Source of the DNA: Azolla caroliniana
Lineage: Eukaryota; Polypodiophyta
NCBI GenBank assembly: GCA_043228905.1
Contig: JBHGNT010000012.1
Coordinates: forward strand, 7,192,001 to 7,256,000
Length of the DNA stretch: 64,000 bases
Direction of reading: 5' to 3'
A program made the position numbers and the translations under genes. The notes below the pieces were generated by a model. It searched no databases, was not told where the DNA came from, and saw only the letters and a program-made list of their open reading frames with translations. Shown here piece by piece: positions 10,379 through 19,590 of the stretch. Numbering within the stretch: position 1 is the first letter of the stretch; each line of letters starts with the position of its first letter.

Positions 10379-10914
10379 CTAAACAGTATTTCGCTCCACT
10401 ACGTCTGGGCCCCTTGACCGAGTAACTGGTCTTGTTCCCGATCGTGGCCCCTTCTTCAGCCTTTTTCTGGTTGGTTCCCCATTTAGCCTTGCTTCTAGGA
10501 CCCAATGCGCAAGTGTGTCCTCCTCCGACAACCTTCCCATCGCCTCAGCAGCTAATTGCACATCAGCCGTTTCTTGAACTAGCTTTTGAAGTACAGAGGG
10601 ATCTGTTTGGACATTTTCAGTAGTTGGGCTCGGTGGGGTGGAATCAAGGTCTTGAGACTCGAAGAAATGTTGCATCAAGTGTTCATAAACACTGTTGTTG
10701 TGAACCTCAGTTTTACATGTTGTTTCCACTATTTCATGGCATTTCACATCGTTGCCTAATTCAGTACACTGTTCCAAAAGAATAGGGTGCAGCTGATCTG
10801 AAGGAGATGTGATAGCAGGACTCTTACTTTCAGCCACATTGGCAGTAGTATCCTCATCTGTTGCAGCATCATCAGCACCAGACACATCATGTGCCGTCCT
10901 TAATCCACAAGATT
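10379..10914 (-). CDS. Minus-strand gene, exon 6 (C-terminal)
   Basis: The acceptor ATTGTAG lies just above 10914. Joining in phase 1 to the donor at 12656 gives an open frame to TAG at 10379-10381. The encoded region is acidic (SGADDAATDEDTT) and then ends in a basic tract, RKRLKKGPRSG, with TRPVTRSRG, a likely nuclear or DNA-contact tail. I recognise no domain. With the other five exons the spliced length is exactly 610 codons including the stop, which supports the model. Confidence 0.55.
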
Positions 10915-10919
10915 CTACA

Positions 10920-12655
10920 ATAACATGACAGTTATTTAGGATAGCTAATTAGCTACTTTACTAAACTATGGTAGAAGCTAGGATAGCTAATTAGCTAGTA
11001 CGATAGCTAATTAGCTAGTATGATAGCTAATTAGGTACTTTACTCAACTATGGTAGTAGTTAGGATAGCTAATTAGGTACTTTACTCAACTATGGTAGTA
11101 GTTAGGATAGCTAATTAGGTACTTTACTCAACTATGGTAGTAGTTAGGATAGCTTATTAGCTACTAGGACAGCTAATTAGCTGCCAGTAGCTAATTAGCT
11201 ACTAGGATAGCTAATTAGCTGCCAGTAGCTAATTAGCTACTAGGATAGCTTATTAGCTACTTTACACAACTATGGCAGTAGCTACTAGGATAGCTAATTC
11301 GCTAGGATAGCTAATTCGCTAGTAGGATAGCTAATTAGTTGCCAGCAGCTAATTAGCTAGTAGGATAGCTAATTAGCTACTAGGATAGCTAATTAGTTGC
11401 CAGTAGCTAATTAGCTAGTAGGATAGCTAATTAGGTACTTTACTCAACTATGGTAGTAGCTAATTAGCTAGTAGGATAGCTAATTAGCTACTAGGATAGC
11501 TTATTAGCTACTTTACACAACTATGGCAGTAGCTAATTAGTTACTAGGATAGCTAATTAGTTGCCAGTGGCTAATTAGCTAGTAGGATACCTAATTAGCT
11601 TTTTTACACAACTATAGTACTAGCTAATTAGCTAGTACCATAGCTAATTACCTACTAGGATAGCTAATTAGCTAGTAGGATAGCTTATTAGCTACTTTAC
11701 ACAACTATAGTAGTAGCTAGGATAGCTAATTAGCTACTATGGTAGCTAATTAGCTACTTTACTCAACTATGGTAGTAGCTAGGATAGCTAATTAGCTACT
11801 TTACTAACTATGGTAGTAGCTAGGATAGCTAATTAGCTACTTTACTAACTATGGTGGTAGCTAGGATAGCTAATTAGCTACAATGAAAGCTAATTAGCTA
11901 CTTTCTCAACTATGTAGTAGCTAGGATAGCTTATTAGCTACTAGGACAGCTAATTAGCTGCCAGTAGCTAATTAGCTACTAGGATAGCTAATTAGCTACT
12001 AGGATAGCTTATTAGCTACTTTACACAACTATGTCAGTAGCTAATTAGCTACTATGATAGCTAATTAGCTAGTAGGATAGCTAATTAGCTAGTAGGATAG
12101 CTAATTAGTTGCCAGTAGCTAATTAGCTAGTAGGATAGCTAATTAGCTATTTTACACAACTATGCTACTAGCTAATTAGCTAGTACCATAGCTAACTAGC
12201 TACTAGGATAGCTTATTAGCTACTTTACACAACTATGTCAGTAGCTAATTAGCTACTATGATAGCTAATTAGCTAGTAGGATAGCTAATTAGTTGCCAGT
12301 AGCTAATTAGCTAGTAGGATAGCTAATTAGCTTTTTTACACAACTATGGTACTAGCTAATTAGCTAGTACCATAGCTAACTAGCTACTAGGATAGCTTAT
12401 TAGCTACTTTACACAACTATGGCAGTAGCTAATTAGTTACTAGGATAGCTAATTAGTTGCCAGTGGCTAATTAGCTAGTAGGATAGCTATTTAGCTTTTT
12501 TACACAACTATGGTACTAGCTAATTAGCTAGTACCATAGCTAATTAGCTACTAGGATAGCTAATTAGCTAGTAGCTCATTAGCTGCCAGTAGCTAATTAG
12601 CTAGTAGGATAGCTAATTAGAAAAGACTAAGCTTATTAGCTACAGTATGGTATAC
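10920..12655 (-). repeat. Second-gene intron filled with AGCTAATTAGCT minisatellite
   Basis: This 1.74-kb intron lies between the donor AACAG|GTATAC (12656) and the acceptor at 10915. It is almost wholly AGCTAATTAGCT with short spacers (TAGTAGGAT, ACTAGGAT, GCCAGT). A longer spacer, TTTACACAACTATGGTAGTA, is interspersed as part of a higher-order unit. Spacing is about 18-20 bp within runs. The array was evidently built independently of the one in the transposase intron, since the spacers differ while the palindrome is shared. Confidence 0.85.
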
Positions 12656-12989
12656 CTGTTTGTTTTCTCCACTCATTTGGTAGAGTTGTACTGCAATCTC
12701 CCAAATAGAATGCAGCAATTCGACAGGCATGTTGAAAACAAAGCAGATGGTATGTGTGGTTGCATGGTTGTAGGTGAACCAACAAAGACGCAGTTTTGTC
12801 CTCCACACCTAACCCGCAAGCGATGCAACGTGCTTGAACTGTCAATAAATCATTTTCTGGTTCTACTTCATTTGGTAAGGGAGCAAGAATGTTCAGGTCC
12901 AAATCCTGTCTGGTCCTTACCATTCCCTCCACAAAATGTAGCTTCTTCTTAAGGCAGCTAACTACCTGTTCTTGATGAATGTATTGTTC
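12656..12989 (-). CDS. Minus-strand gene, exon 5 (zinc-finger-like motif)
   Basis: Encodes about 111 residues between the acceptor GTTGAAG and the donor AACAG|GTATAC. The motif CIACG, then HLQPCNHTYHLLCF, follows a C-x2-C ... C-x-H-x2-H-x2-C pattern like RING or PHD zinc fingers. Such motifs often mediate protein contacts or ubiquitin ligation, but the full eight-ligand set cannot be completed by eye. Confidence 0.5.
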
Positions 12990-13073
12990 CTTCAACGCAA
13001 CAGAGAAATTTACCGATTAATTATTCTTGTTGTTGAAAGATACACCAACTTTGCTCAGGAATCGTTAACTTAC

Positions 13074-13217
13074 TTGAAGCTTATCCAAATTGTAATCTGC
13101 AACAGTATTTACACCTAGAAGGTCCAGGTTCATTGAAAGAACCTGGATCTCTATTTGCAGTTCTATTTTACGCTGGGGATCCAGTGGCCCCTCTAATTCA
13201 AGCTCCTGTTGCGCAAC
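13074..13217 (-). CDS. Minus-strand gene, exon 4
   Basis: A 144-bp open segment between AATAG| and |GTAAGTTAAC, phase 0 on both sides. It encodes 48 residues rich in Glu, Gln and Leu (LELEGPLDPQRKIELQIEIQ), probably helical or coiled coil. The strong donor and frame fit support it. Confidence 0.5.
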
Positions 13218-13295
13218 CTATTCTAGATAATGCTTGATTAGCACATTTTACCCGTTATTTATAACACAATCACATACCAGCAAAACAATAGTTAC

Positions 13296-13977
13296 CTGAA
13301 TCTTATTTCTAATTGTTGTAACAGCAGAAGTAACTTTGCTCTCCATTGCAGAAGCCATTGTGGCTTTCTCTAAATCAGTCTTAAAAAATGCCAATGTCTC
13401 ACAGGCTTCATGGACATTTTTTAGCATATAGCTAACCAATGTCTCACTTGTATCATCGACATTGGCTTTCCTTGGGTGTCGGTGTGGTGTATGCCCCCGG
13501 TCTTGCTGGGAGTCGGCAGTTGCATCAACAGCTGCCATGCTCCAAAATCTGTCTATTTTTTGTGCCAAGGTTCCCATCTTTCGGCATCTTTTTACCGATG
13601 CCTCACCATAGACTGCCCAAGCTACCCTATACATTTCAGGGTCTCTAGATTCCTTCGCTGTTTTGCAGTACTCATATGCAAATGCTCTAGCAAATGAAAC
13701 TGACAACTCATTGTTGACTGGGATCTCCTGATGAACTTTCTGGTGCAGTCTCATGCAGTCATCGTACAAGTCGGCTCGTACATGCTTCAGCTTGACCTTG
13801 CCTTTGACTCTAGGCACTGTATATACTGTCATCCAGTCTATATCACTGATCAATTTATCACTTAGGACAGCAGGGTCAACACCCTCGAGTGACAGACCAT
13901 AGGTGTTGTGGAAGTCCTCCTTTGTCTCGCAAAATTTTGCGAAGTTTAGCACTCTCGTATACGGAGGAACGAGCCAT
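13296..13977 (-). CDS. Minus-strand gene, exon 3 (main body)
   Basis: Starts after the acceptor TATTTCAG and ends at ATTCAG|GTAACT. It encodes about 227 residues, including WLVPPYTRVLNFAKFCETKE and SFARAFAYEYCKTAKES. I recognise no family. The open reading frame is long for an AT-rich element and has no stop, so it is likely real. Confidence 0.55.
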
Positions 13978-14248
13978 CTGAAATATCATTTCAGAAATCA
14001 GAAATAGTGCAAAATCAGAATATGTGAGAATCAAAAACCCCAATCAACAACAACAAAAATGGTGCAAAATCTTTAACTTAGCAAATCAGAAACCCTAATC
14101 ATAATTTGTAATCAAAATTTGTAACCAGAAACCCTATTCAAAAATTCTCATCAGAAATTTATAATCAAAAACCCTAATCAGAAATTTCAATCACAAACCC
14201 TAATCACTAAAGACAGGATTAAACACAAAAAAAGTAATATAAACACAC

Positions 14249-14505
14249 CTGTTGCTACTCCCCGATTTGCGAGACATCCTTGTATGGGACTCCAAGGACT
14301 TCGCCCTATTCGATTTTGGGGAAATATGAATCGGCACCAAAGTTTAGACAGTAGTCAAAAAGAAAAAACAAATGTTTGGGGTTTTTGTAACTGAAACATA
14401 CCTGGACGATGATCGAGCGGGTTCTGTGTTGTAGCTCTCAATGTGCAATGTCGATTTTTTGCTGTTGCGGGAGCTACGTCTGCGTTCGTGCTCTGAGTAC
14501 TCCAT
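14249..14505 (-). CDS. Minus-strand gene, exons 1 and 2 (N-terminus)
   Basis: Exon 1 (14505-14402) starts at ATG and encodes a basic, Ser/Arg-rich N-terminus (MEYSEHERRRSSRNSKK), with donor TCCAG|GTATG. Exon 2 (14278-14249, 30 bp) follows the acceptor TACAAG and ends AACAG|GTGTGT. Phases agree: 2 into 2, then on to exon 3. The total spliced protein is 609 residues. The start is chosen because it is the only ATG whose splice phase carries through all exons. Confidence 0.45.
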
Positions 14506-14731
14506 CTGCGTTCAAAATCAGACTTAGGCTAAACAGGAAATTGATGACATTGAAGTCGACCTTAGATGATGGTGATATTCCCCAAGTTCCACTACGTCTG
14601 AAACAGAAGTTCAAATATTTGAGTTTTTTCATAAATTAGTTTTTCAAATATTTGATTTTCCCACAAGAAAGACTAGCTAAACAAATAGCTAATTAGCTAT
14701 GGCCATTTTAGTAGCTAATTAGCTATAATAG
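14506..14731 (-). promoter_or_regulatory. Subterminal region and presumed promoter of the minus-strand gene
   Basis: About 230 bp between the right inverted repeat and the ATG at 14505. It carries two AGCTAATTAGCT palindromes near 14679 and 14711. No TATA box was identified. The palindromes here, in both introns and near the left end suggest binding sites, by inference. Confidence 0.35.
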
Positions 14732-14756
14732 TGTTTCCACTCGCATGCTTTTACCC
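14732..14756 (-). repeat. Right terminal inverted repeat
   Basis: On minus it reads GGGTAAAAGCATGCGAGTGG and five more bases, matching the left end with one mismatch. Two AGCTAATTAGCT palindromes lie within 65 bp inside it, near 14679 and 14711. Confidence 0.9.
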
Positions 14757-15718
14757 CCAAAGGATAACGAATTTTCTTCTTAATATTAATTTTAATTTAA
14801 AGTACAAAGCTTTCTTTTTTTTTCCAAGAAAAATTCCCCCCCCATTGATCTTTTTCATTCCCTCTTTTATAGATGCCCTCATGCATTTGAGGGTTCAAGA
14901 CATCCATAAAATGCATGTTTGCCATTTGGCGCTCATGTATTACATGTGGTGCATGATAACCATGTCACTCATTTTAGCTCTCATGTATGAGAATTTATAT
15001 GTAAAAGTACAATGATAGAAATATAATTTTAACTAAATATCTTGGCTTAGTGGTAAGTCAACTGACTTCTAACTTGGAGGTGCAAGGTTTGAATCCTTAC
15101 TTTCCCTCCTTGTATATGTATATATGTATATATATTTATATATTTATTTATCTAGTCGCTGGATGTCGTTGCCGGATGCTGCCGGTTACCACCTCGCCAG
15201 CGCCGGATGCTGCCCCCGGTTATTGGTGGCCGCCGCCTCGCTGGTGCACCGCCGGATGTCGGTTCCACTGGCTCGCCAGCTCCGTCGGATCACCGGTTGC
15301 TAGTGTGCCACCATCGCTTTGCCGACTACCGGTGGCCAAAACCTTTACGAGTGCTAGGTCACCTCCACTCTTAGTTCAAGTTACCTTGAACTCTATATGC
15401 TCCACACATAGACACAAAGATAACAACTTTTGCTCTACCTTATATATGATGAGAGCCGTATTTGTCGTGCCTATGTGGGATATCTCACAATTTTCTCTTT
15501 TCCTTTCACAAACTTTATACCCTCATATTTTGACATCTAGTTGTCCGTTTCTCGTGTAATAAAGTGCATTCGAAAGCTCTTAAAGGCCTCCATCATTTTA
15601 TACTTAGATATTAAACTTATTTAAAATGTTATTTTCACTATTATTGTTTTATGTGATTCATACTCGATTTTGTATGTTTTATGTGATTTTCACACCATTG
15701 CCGAAAATCTTCACGACA
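14757..15718 (-). repeat. 5' LTR of the gag-only retrotransposon, second part
   Basis: Resumes with the duplicated CCAA, then AGGATAACG, and matches bases 11-992 of the window with scattered substitutions and one indel block near 15200. It ends TTCACGACA at 15718. Together with 3312-3511 the full LTR is about 1.16 kb. Confidence 0.8.
15039..15109 (+). repeat. tRNA-Arg-like unit, second LTR copy
   Basis: Counterpart of the unit at 299-370 in the other LTR. The A box is kept (TGGCTTAGTGGTAAGTC). The B box has changed from GGTTCGAATCC to GGTTTGAATCC, one substitution in the conserved core. The following AT-rich tail is the same in both copies. Confidence 0.5.
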
Positions 15719-16590
15719 GGGGTTTTCATTGGCATTATACGAGCTCTTCAACAGAGTTAGTCCGAAAAATTGATAAACGTTAAGAACAACCCTCTTTCAT
15801 GCATGTTGGAACAAAACCCTTCAATTCATCACGGCTTACAGTCTACCAGAATAACCTACCATTATTCTATCGATTTCCTAATGGATGAAGACATGACTGC
15901 ATGAGATGTTCCAAGTTTCTCCGCCGCATGAACCGCCCCACCGCTGAGGATTCTCATCAGAATTGTATTACTGCTTCCCAGAGAAGAACAGGTTTAACTG
16001 ATGTTGTTCAAACAAGTATAGAATATTTCAATGGGGTATAATATAGTGCTTGGTGTCATGGACTTTTAATTCATGGGAGGTAGTATGGGTTCCATTTTAG
16101 GTAAGAAGATCACTCGCTTAATTGAATATGCCACGGATAAGTCTTTGCTAATAATCATTGTCCGTGCTTTCGAAGGGGCACGTATGCAAGAAGGGACGTT
16201 GAGCCTAATGCAAATGGCCGAGATTTCCGTCGTGCCGGCCGTCAAGCCGTTCTACAGATCCATCAAGTTAAGAGAAGATTATTCTATATATCAGTTCCCA
16301 CCTATCTAACTACGAGTGGTGCTACTGAGTCCGAGGCATACATAGCATCTAATGGGAAAAGGGTAATTAAATAAACGTTACGTCAAAAGATATCGGAAAC
16401 TTATCCTTCAGGGTAGGCGAAGCGTCATCCGTGCAGTCCCGGGGAAGTACTGGACCAATGGGATTTCTAAAGGACCAATCCTAGTATAGGGTGGTAGAGA
16501 TTCCCATAGAGATCAATAAAAATGAGTTTTCTTTTGCAAAGCAAAAAGCACTAAGGGTCATATGATCATCTTATTGAGAAGAAAAGCAAA
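15719..16590 (+). pseudogene. accD: Plastid accD-derived relic (acetyl-CoA carboxylase beta subunit)
   Basis: In three frames with breaks the sequence reads like the plastid carboxyltransferase beta subunit. MDEDM occurs at 15881. RRTGLTDVVQTSIEYFNG lies at about 15980-16035. [20 protein letters not shown] and [17 protein letters not shown] lie at 16073-16230, and AYIASNGKR at about 16338-16365. Plastid accD makes malonyl-CoA for fatty acid synthesis; this copy is dead. A stretch after AEIS is replaced by unrelated residues, so there is a deletion or rearrangement. The flanks 15719-15880 and about 16400-16590 are unassigned and may be plastid too. It lies between a gypsy-type LTR and a copia 5' end. 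Confidence 0.75.
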
Positions 16591-17212
16591 AAATTGGTGC
16601 ATCTTGTACTCCCAAGATGCGAAGTTGTTTCGATCCAACTTCTCGGTAGGGAGAGTGCTCCCCATTTGAGTATTCAGTATGTCGATTCTTCTTCTTCTTC
16701 TCTCTTCGAATGCAAGCTATGTAGCGAAGCTATGATAGCAATGAGCCGGTTCTTGGTTGTCGGCGTAGGACACAACGCACGCGGATGGGCTAGATCAAGC
16801 TACCAAGTCGCTCTGATACCATGTACAGAATCAAGAGATGGATTCTGTGCAGTGGAATAAATATGAGTTGTGTGTGTGTATGAGAGAGAGAGTGAGAGTG
16901 AGAGAGACAAGGAGTAAGACACAAAGAATACGCAAGTTAAAGTATATTAACAAAGGAGAAAGACTCGACCACATACAAGGTGGGAGGAGGGTGCTTTATA
17001 TAGTCACCCTCTCTCTTCATTAACTACAAGACTCATGGAGCATGGGGAATGTGAAAGCTCATAAGTTATGTGTCATAGAATATGATTCTATGATTCATAC
17101 TAAATGCTAGAATACAAAGTGGTGGAATAATGGTGACTCTTGACCGTTGGAGTGTCTATTCACTCTCAAGGTGAGTTCACACACTAGACCAAGTTGAGCT
17201 TGATTCTCAACA
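16590..17212 (-). mobile_element. Copia 5' end: LTR, primer site and first gag codons
   Basis: On minus the LTR runs from TGTTGAGAATCAAG at 17212 to TGTACA at 16822 (391 bp). It is followed by TGGTATCAGAGC (16821-16810), the plant tRNA-Met primer site, then a leader and ATG at 16665. The frame gives MGSTLPTEKLDRNNFASWEY and five more residues, a typical copia Gag start, and then breaks into the accD-side sequence. No second LTR is visible. It inserted into a gypsy LTR at 17213. A CT/GA-rich tract (16882-16915) lies in the LTR. Confidence 0.75.
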
Positions 17213-17506
17213 GGTCTATAGAGAGAAGCCCTATTTTGCATGAGGAAATAATGGTCGAGTGTATGTCTAGACTTCGTCCTCCTCAATTAAAAATAATCCC
17301 CCCTTCTCCCCGCGTCTCCCTCTCTTTTATAGCTTCAAGAAGGGAGCCGTTTCCCTCATTAACTTCCTACCTACCGAATCTAACTACCTAGGATATACCT
17401 TTGTACCTAATTCTCTATTATATACATTAAAGGGAGCGCACGCGTGAAGAGCTGGTTCGCGCGCGCTATGCACCGATTATGCTAAGGGGCGGTTTTCTTC
17501 ACGACA
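17213..17506 (-). repeat. 3' LTR part of the decayed gypsy
   Basis: Begins on minus at 17506 with TGTCGTGAAGAAAACC, right after the polypurine tract TAGGTGGGGGCGGA. It holds TATATAATAGAG (about 17415-17428) as a possible TATA region and is cut at 17213 by the copia 5' end. Its LTR tip TGTCGTGAAG is the same as in the gag-only element at 1-15718, hinting that this family could have mobilised it. Confidence 0.65.
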
Positions 17507-17957
17507 TCCGCCCCCACCTAACCGCGCATCCACCGGTATGTGCCAAAATTGGGTTCTGGTTGGAGAAAACCGGACCGGGTTCCGGTTCCTTGTCCATCGG
17601 TTCGTCCTCCGTTTCGGACTTTTCGTCGTCGCTGTCCAGGCCTCTTAGATCCGGTTCACCGTCGTGGCACTTCTTGAACGCTTTGATCCGCTTCCCTCCT
17701 ACCGGTATCGCCATCCTCGTACCGTCGAGTTCCGCCAGGTGATACGTCCCGTTGTCATTGGCGCTCCTTACCACGTAAGGCCCGAACCACCGCTTTGCAA
17801 ACTTCCGTGTTGCCCGGTGCTGGTTGTCGAGGCTGCTGTCGTAGACTAGCACCCAGTCGCCTTCCTCGATTTTCTTTGGTCGGAGCCGGTGTGTTCGGTC
17901 GAACTGGGCTTTATTCCTCATCCTCGCCATCCGAAGTCTCTCCGCTACTCGTTCCAC
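17499..17957 (-). pseudogene. Gypsy integrase C-terminal domain
   Basis: Residues LRPKKIEEGDWVLVYDSSLD, then KFAKRWFGPYVVR and YHLAELDGTRM, are the SH3-like integrase C-terminal fold of gypsy elements. A Glu/Asp-rich tail follows and stops next to the LTR. The piece between this frame and the integrase core is frameshifted near 17960-18080. Confidence 0.7.
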
Positions 17958-18080
17958 GTCCTCTGGCCTTCACTCGAGCTACCATATACACGCCACTAGC
18001 AGTTCTTCCTGGCTCATCTCGTCTCTCTAGTCCACTGTCGCCCAAGAGGAGATCGTCCGTTCCATCGGCATGATCGGCTT

Positions 18081-18899
18081 CTATCCGAACATGAGCTCTG
18101 ACGGCATGAACCCGGTTACCAAACTGTGCGTTATCCGGTCCGCCCACAAGGCATAAGGTAGCAGTCGTGGCCAGTTCCCGACCCGGCCTCCGCACGCCCG
18201 GACTAGCGCTTTGACGATCGGTCCGTGTCCGCGCTCCACCTTCCCGTTCGCCTCCGGATTGTACGCTGTGGTGAGCGAGAGCTTGACCCCTAACCGGTCG
18301 AACAACTCCTCGGCCTCTTCAGCATCCAACTCCCCGCGGTCAGCCACGATCTTCCCGACGCACCCGTACCGGCATATCACGTCCTCGATCAGGAACCGAC
18401 ACACGGCCGCGGTCGTTTTGTTCTGCAGGGCTCGGCCTTCCACCTGGTTCGTCAGGTCCTCCCGGGCCAGCACCAGATATCGCATCTGCCCTACGCCCAT
18501 CGACATCGTCACCAAATCTACCATCCATTTGAAGTGGATGGTCAGAGGGTATGTAGGGTGAAGCTCGTCCCGATGTCGGACTATGGAGTGTATCTGACAG
18601 CTCTCACAAATTTTCACGAACCGATGCACGTCCCGGTACAGTCCCGACCACCAGTACTTCCCCTTTAGTTTCTCGAACGTGGCCCACGTCCCACAGTGTC
18701 CAGCCCAGGGGCTGTCGTGGTAGGCCTTCAGCAACTCCTCCTGTTCCTCCTCCATCGCCACTACTCGGAGCGGGATGTCGTTTCTCTTCTTCGGGTGCGT
18801 CCACAAGTATTCATCCCGGACAAAGAATCGGTATGCTTTCTTCCGGATCCGGTTGGCCTCGTTCTTTGTCCGTGACGCGTCCGGCGTCATCGTCCTCAA
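18081..18899 (-). pseudogene. Gypsy integrase zinc-binding region and catalytic core
   Basis: The HHCC-like region (YHDSPWAGHCGTWATFEKLK with C-x2-C near CESCQ) precedes the core. The core shows D in WMVDLVTMS and D in IVADRGELD, with E in NPEANGKVERGH. That is the DDE pattern of retroviral-type integrases. One core position reads ADRGELD where ADRG..F is usual. A frameshift separates it from the C-terminal domain. Confidence 0.7.
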
Positions 18900-18911
18900 G
18901 AATCCCCCAAT

Positions 18912-19590
18912 CTACAGCCACTCCCTGTCGTACTTGCTCTCGTTGAAATCGTTAAGCGTCGGAGTGCTCCCCCCCTCGGTTGTCACGTAAGCCGCCTCGA
19001 AGAAGTCCACGCCGACTTCCTCGTCCTCCGAAACCATGACGCCCTCGTCGTCGAATCGCGCCCTCGAAAGCATGTCGGCCATGGCATTGTCTTTCCCGGA
19101 AATGTGTCGTATTTCCGGATCCAGGGACTTGATGTATGCTATCCACCTGAGCATTGCCAGGTCCGGGGTTGCGCATCCAGAAACCATGCCGAGAATCGGC
19201 AGGCAGTCCGTCTCGATAATCACCTCTGTCCCGATCAGATAGTCTTTATCGGCCTTCACCGCCGAAACGATACCCCAGAGTTCGCGTTTAACCTGGGCGT
19301 ATCCTCACTATCGCTCACTGAGGACCTTCGCGCCGAACCGGATTGGGAACCGAATGCCGTCCTCATCTTCTTGGTTGACGACCCATCTGATCCCGGTCGG
19401 ACTCGTATCTACCGTTATGTAGATGGGAGTGCCTTTCTCGTAGACAGCCTTCTGGAGTGCTGGAGATGCAGCAAGAGCCTCCTTCATCTTTCGGACCTAC
19501 TCCGTATGCTCGTCTCGCCACTCGAAACTTCGCCCCTTTTTCAGCAACCCGTATAGCGGCTCGGCAACGTGGGCGTATTGCGGGATTCAT
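18912..19590 (-). pseudogene. Gypsy RNase H region, frameshifted
   Basis: 18912-19259 reads IIETDCLPILGMVSGC, then RWIAYIKSLDPEIRHISGK and NAMADMLSRA, the C-terminal half of gypsy RNase H. The N-terminal half (19263-19590) is out of frame, with stops around 19310 and 19500. Confidence 0.65.

Larger units (their letters stand above)
3512..14756. mobile_element. 11.2-kb two-gene DNA transposon with palindromic minisatellites
   Basis: The ends are a 25-bp inverted repeat (GGGTRAAAGCATGCGAGTGG plus five more bases) with one mismatch. CCAA is duplicated at 3508-3511 and 14757-14760, and the sister LTR shows a single CCAA at that place. Inside are a plus-strand DDE/D transposase gene (4918-8705), a convergent minus-strand gene (14505-10379), an FCP1-like ORF (10208-9168), an 83-bp tandem array, and long arrays of AGCTAATTAGCT in the large intron of each gene. 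A 4-bp duplication with a DDE/D transposase fits superfamilies such as Sola, with Academ (3-4 bp) an alternative. I cannot settle the family without a search. One in-frame TAG in the transposase suggests this copy may be inactive. Confidence 0.85.
1..15718 (-). mobile_element. Gag-only LTR retrotransposon, interrupted by a DNA transposon
   Basis: Two copies of one LTR flank only about 2.3 kb of internal DNA (993-3311). The LTR ends are TGTCGTGAAG and CTTCACGACA, seen at 3312, 992 and 15718. Read on minus, the 5' LTR is 3312-15718, split by the DNA transposon at 3512-14756, and the 3' LTR is 992 down to beyond base 1. The internal part holds a gag-like ORF and no visible protease, RT, RNase H or integrase. 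This matches the non-autonomous TR-GAG layout known in plants. It would depend on a gypsy element for mobilisation; that dependence is inferred. The left end lies outside the window, so its target duplication cannot be checked. Confidence 0.75.

Noticed and set aside
5700-12630. CRISPR-like array
   Set aside because: Regular palindromic repeats suggest it, but spacers are short, few in kind and repeated, and the arrays lie inside plant transposon introns.
14409-14639. Plus-strand 76-residue ORF
   Set aside because: Antisense to exon 1 of the minus-strand gene; no family features.
16073-16309. Intact plastid-type gene
   Set aside because: Only an inner part of accD is open and it diverges after 16230; the rest is frameshifted.
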